DNA of 64,000 nucleotides from Coenobita brevimanus. Taxonomy: Eukaryota > Arthropoda > Malacostraca > Decapoda > Coenobitidae. Below, in pieces: positions 60,402 to 64,000 of the stretch; the first letter of the stretch is position 1, and each line of letters starts with the position of its first letter. Under the pieces are notes generated by a model. That model ran no database searches. It was given only the letters and a program-made list of their open reading frames with translations, and was not told the DNA's origin. Both the position numbers and the translations under genes were made by a program. The stretch is from contig CM064748.1 in the NCBI GenBank assembly GCA_032717465.1, forward strand, positions 7,835,463 to 7,899,462, given 5' to 3'.

Positions 60402-60625
60402 CCGGCGGTTCCCTACAGTGCCGGGGGCCTAAACTCCCCGCCCTCTAAAGGGCGCCGTGAGAGTACCCCAACACTGCCCCGTGAGGGACTTACCTAACCC
60501 TAGCCCTAACAGAAAGCCTACCCTTGCCGCCTCCTATAACCAGGCCTCTAAGGCCCCCCTTCATGGAAATACCCTACGGTATCCCTTCAGGGTTCGGCGT
60601 CGTACTACGGCAGGGACTCTAAGTG
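60402..60625 (-). other. B4 5'UTR structured module
   Basis: The same module as in A1 and E3. The hairpin ATACC/GGTAT is at 60569-60582; GGCCT/AGGCC and GCCCT/AGGGC stems flank it. Copies occur in B1 (about 40665-40890), B2 (about 47245-47475) and B3 (about 53820-54050). Confidence 0.7.
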
Positions 60626-60816
60626 GCAGCCGGAAAAACAGCTGATAACACAAAAAAAACACAAGAGCACACAAGACTGGTGAATAGCACCGGATCTCGT
60701 AAACGAGAGAGAAAAACAGACTGTAAAAGTCTAGGGAGAGTTCTAGCCACTGTTCAGGATCTGGGGAAGAGATGTTCACGCTACGAGAGCTGGGCCAGAA
60801 CTGAAGAGCAGGATGG

Positions 60817-60826
60817 GTCACCCGCC
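60817..60826 (+). repeat. Target-site copy 7 (promoter side, unit 2)
   Basis: GTCACCCGCC continuing into the natural promoter. Confidence 0.85.
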
Positions 60827-60955
60827 CGCGACCTTCCCTTAAATACCCGTCTTCCCGATCCGGCCCCATCCCACCCGCGAATGGGAACGAGGCAGAAGCC
60901 GGGCTGCGATCGGGCAGCAATCACATATAACGATTTCAGCGAGCGCGTCCCCCAT
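60827..60955. promoter_or_regulatory. H2A/H2B divergent core promoter (unit 2; H2B side intact)
   Basis: H2A TATTTAAG on the minus strand at 60838-60845; H2B TATAA on the plus strand at 60926-60930. The start-site word TCCCCCAT occurs once (60948-60955) and continues directly into the H2B leader, showing the empty site of the E2/E3 insertion. Confidence 0.85.
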
Positions 60956-61030
60956 GTCGACTCAGTCTCTCGCTCGCTCCCGCACCGTGCACATAGTAGT
61001 AGTAATACCGTCTGACTCGTCAGCGACGCC

Positions 61031-61402
61031 ATGCCACCCAAGACCTCCGGAAAGGCTGCTAAGAAGGCTGGCAAGGCCCAGAAGGCCATTGCCAAGGGAG
61101 ACAAGAAGAAGAAGCGTAGGAGGAAGGAGAGCTACAGCATCTACATCTACAAAGTGCTCAAGCAGGTCCACCCTGACACCGGCGTTTCCTCCAAGGCGAT
61201 GTCTATCATGAACTCTTTCGTGAATGACATCTTCGAGCGCATTGCTGCAGAGGCCTCACGCCTGGCACACTACAACAAGCGTTCAACCATCACCAGCCGG
61301 GAGATCCAGACGGCCGTCAGGCTGCTCCTCCCTGGCGAGCTGGCCAAGCACGCCGTGTCTGAAGGCACCAAGGCTGTCACCAAGTACACCTCCTCAAAGT
61401 AG
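61031..61402 (+). CDS. H2B: Histone H2B (unit 2)
   Basis: The same 123-aa protein as unit 1. Here TATA box, start site, GTA-containing leader and ATG are contiguous (about 105 nt from TATA to ATG), so this is a complete H2B gene. It serves as the reference for the empty H2B target site. Confidence 0.99.
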   Translation: MPPKTSGKAAKKAGKAQKAIAKGDKKKKRRRKESYSIYIYKVLKQVHPDTGVSSKAMSIMNSFVNDIFERIAAEASRLAHYNKRSTITSREIQTAVRLLLPGELAKHAVSEGTKAVTKYTSSK

Positions 61403-61433
61403 AGGTTACACTCTTGGCCATTTCAACATTTCC

Positions 61434-61449
61434 GGCTCCAATCGGAGCC
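61434..61449 (+). promoter_or_regulatory. H2B mRNA 3' stem-loop (unit 2), unusual loop
   Basis: GGCTCCAATCGGAGCC with the same AAUC loop as unit 1, and GGGGAAAGACAG downstream. Confidence 0.88.
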
Positions 61450-61479
61450 ACAAGATTTTCGATAAAAAGGGGAAAGACA

Positions 61480-62042
61480 GACTTACAAATTATCCTCTCA
61501 GGAACTCTGGTTTACCGACCTTTTTCTTCTCTCTCTCTCTCTCTCTCTTTCTTTCTTTTATCCCTTCATGTCTTTCTTTCTTTCTTTCTTCCTTTTTTTC
61601 CCTTCATGTCTTTCTTTCTTTCTTTTCCGCAACGGTGGTTTGGGATGGGCACAATCGAAATGTTTTCAACTAGGGTTGGGGGTTAAAACAATAGAGTCAA
61701 AACAAAAGAGTAAACATGGGCGTGCGCGCCTTCTTCATCTGGAGAACCAACAACAACAACGCACCGTCGCCCCAAGAAGTGACGGCACAGTTTCAGATTG
61801 CTTCGGTCACGCTCCACTCCCATACGTTCTATGAAAACAGTGAATATAAGGTAAACATTCAATGCCTTCATCACGTCATGCCAAATAACGTATTTATTAT
61901 ATCGTGAAAATAAGGATGTAAGATGAATAACAGGAGGCAGTGATATATTAGATGGTAACACTTAGTTATCTTTCCCGATTTGAATGAATGTGAAATGTAT
62001 TAACTTCGCGCGCGGTGGCCAGTACGCCTATAACTCCCGGTC

Positions 62043-62090
<48 letters not shown>

Positions 62091-62770
62091 TAATAAACTC
62101 TAATCTCCTGCTCAACAGAAAATGCTTAGTTGGAAGTTTTGAACTCAATGATTTGTTTATGAACCTCTCCATTTTATTACTCTTGCGAATCGATTATCCA
62201 CTGAGGATATCAGACACTGACAGAAGGTAGCATTCTCCAAGGAGCTCCGACTCTAATGTACGGTAGTTTTTTTTTTTTTTTTTCCACCGATAGCCCTCTG
62301 TCTTATATGAAATAATCCGGAGATTTTTCTTCATGGGAAACTGGCCAAAGGCAGTGTAATAACTGCATGTCCTTGAGTGAATGTTATCTCCTTTCGTGCG
62401 TGTTGATCGAAACATTTAAAATAGCTTACTGGCTTACGCCTCCTTCCCTCTTTCTGTCGTCGTCCATGGAGACATTGGAAACGGACCTAAATGACTTGAA
62501 ATTATTCCCTAGTATTGTCAGGGAAAATTATTTTATAACTAATAATTAATCATTCCCCATGTTCATTAAAGCTCCCTTTTGTTCAGTCTTACGCTACCCA
62601 AAAATCACTGCCTGTTACCATGCTAGATTTGAACTCCACAACATAATTATTCCCGACTCTCCCTGAGCGACAATTGTGAAATATCAATTAGTTCCGTTTA
62701 CGAATTCCTATTATCGTAACTAACCAACTGCTTCCTACAATAATTTGGAAATATACAGATAACTGGACAT

Positions 62771-62807
<37 letters not shown>

Positions 62808-63087
62808 TATTAGGTTTCACCTCGTTCAGATATAAGGAAGAGTATGGACACTATCGCTGACCGAAAACTTCTGGATACTCCGCCGGCACTTCTTAGGCCG
62901 ACCGTACCAACCAAACTCACTCAACAGGCGTACAGTAAATACGGGCATGACATCGTATCATGCATATTCATGTCAGTCTACAATCTGTACGTACATACAC
63001 CAACACATGTGCACAAATACATTTATACTGTATACGCAGTGACCTACACATGTACGTACACACTGTCATGCTCACATACACACAAGC
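61480..63087. other. H2B-H3 spacer, unique part (unit 2)
   Basis: Counterpart of 22950-24577, differing mainly in (CT)n, (GT)n and T-run lengths. No gene is seen. Confidence 0.7.
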
Positions 63088-63216
63088 CCTCATACGTCCA
63101 TACACACAGACATACATGCTCACAGAGACACACACATACGTACAGTATAAACATACAACCTACATACATACATACATACACACGCTCAACTGCAGGTAAA
63201 AATCGATGGGTTCAGG

Positions 63217-63270
<54 letters not shown>

Positions 63271-63592
63271 ATATTAACTGAAGGATTTACCGTGCGTTCG
63301 TGGCCACTGTCAAACCTTCATAACGGGTACAGAGACTCTCCTAATATGCAGCGGGAATGCCTTTCTCCTTGTTCAAACCTGTGTACGTTTATGAGGGCGT
63401 GACTGAATCGATCAGGAAGTCAACGAAACAGGCAAATAACGACAACAAAAACTGCGACGTTAACAACAGATCAACAAAAGAAATAAACGAATAGGCAAGT
63501 TGCCCCTCCTCCCCCCCAAAAAAAGGAAATGAATGAAAAAAGGATGAATGAATGAATGCATGTATGTAACTATATAAGTACAGTTCATTCGT

Positions 63593-63638
<46 letters not shown>

Positions 63639-63769
63639 TCATACGTCCATACACACAGACATACATGCTCACAGAGACACACACATACGTACAGTATAAA
63701 CATACAACCTACATACATACATACATACACACGCTCAACTGCAGGTAAAAATCGATGGGTTCAGGTTCA

Positions 63770-63813
<44 letters not shown>

Positions 63814-64000
63814 ATATTAACTGAAGGATTTACCGTGCGTTCGTGGCCACTGTCAAACCTTCATAACGGGTACAGAGACTCTCCTAATATGCAGCGGGAA
63901 TGCCTTTCTCCTTGTTCAAACCTGTGTACGTTTATGAGGGCGTGACTGAATCGATCAGGAAGTCAACGAAACAGGCAAATAACGACAACAAAAACTGCGA
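63088..64000 (+). repeat. Tandem ~540-bp spacer repeat (unit 2, cut by window end)
   Basis: Copies start with CCTCATACGTCC at 63088 and 63637 (period 549); the second is cut by the window end. They match 24578-25648. Confidence 0.85.

Larger units (their letters stand above)
54244..60816 (-). mobile_element. B4: full-length retrotransposon, array copy 4 (promoter-proximal)
   Basis: 6,573 bp, same layout. Its 5' end abuts the natural promoter: the H2A TATA box is 29 nt upstream, so this copy is placed to be transcribed from the H2A promoter starting close to its first base. ORF1 is intact; ORF2 has two 1-nt losses close together in the endonuclease. It keeps the 9-bp RT segment absent from B2/B3 and has a few private substitutions. 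Confidence 0.9.

Noticed and set aside
34501..60826. CRISPR-like or satellite interpretation of the evenly spaced GTCACCCGC words
   Set aside because: The spacing is 6.57 kb, the intervals are nearly identical full-length retroelements, and this is eukaryotic DNA.

Overview
ORGANISM. This is animal nuclear DNA, almost certainly arthropod and most likely a decapod crustacean. The evidence is canonical replication-dependent core histones without introns, an insect/crustacean-type H4 (Thr at position 2), an arthropod-like H2B N-terminus, very dense simple repeats (AT, CT, GT, GAT, ATT) and several lineages of non-LTR retrotransposons. The species call is inference.

LAYOUT. The window covers most of two repeats of a tandem histone quartet. 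Gene order is H4 (+), H2A (-), H2B (+), H3 (-), with convergent pairs H4/H2A and H2B/H3 and divergent pairs H2A/H2B and H3/H4. No H1 is seen. Unit 1: H4 1491-1802, H2A 3669-4040, H2B 22497-22868, H3 26272-26682. Unit 2: H4 30965-31276, H2A 33179-33550, H2B 61031-61402; its H3 lies beyond the window. The H4-to-H2A stretches of the two units are nearly identical apart from simple-repeat lengths. Without insertions the unit would be about 7.5 kb; insertions stretch the H4-to-H4 distance to 29.47 kb.

INSERTIONS. The H2A/H2B and H3/H4 divergent promoters are occupied by non-LTR retrotransposons, always sense to the histone gene they interrupt and always between its TATA box and its ATG. (1) H2A start site, target GTCACCCGC on the + strand. 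Unit 1 holds a short element 'b' and one full-length 6.5 kb element (A1). Unit 2 holds a 685 bp element 'a', element 'b' and four head-to-tail 6.57 kb copies (B1-B4). Every element is separated from the next by another copy of the target. A and B encode a zinc-knuckle ORF1 and an ORF2 with APE endonuclease, reverse transcriptase, RNase H and a C-terminal Cys/His motif. (2) H2B start site, unit 1 only, target TCCCCCAT: two Jockey-like elements (E2 then E3, 11.5 kb together). (3) H3 leader: a 5'-truncated Jockey-like element (E4) in both units.

HOW IT FITS TOGETHER. The H2A and H2B insertions sit 29 and 30 nt downstream of the first base of the TATA box, which is the expected transcription start site; E4 sits about 20 nt downstream of the H3 TATA-like box. 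Divergent families share the same target nucleotide. Elements a, b, A and B share a 3' end of two hairpins plus (AAC)n or (GAAC)n, with the stem sequences replaced by covarying ones. I read this as a group of non-LTR elements that target histone core promoters, comparable in logic to R1/R2 in 28S rDNA but at an RNA polymerase II start site. The host promoter would transcribe the outermost element, and the invaded histone genes (both H2A copies, unit 1 H2B, unit 1 H3) are cut off from their TATA boxes. Only the two H4 genes and unit 2 H2B keep an adjacent core promoter here. Nearly all frame breaks in the elements are 1-nt indels, many in homopolymers, so either recent decay or assembly error is possible.
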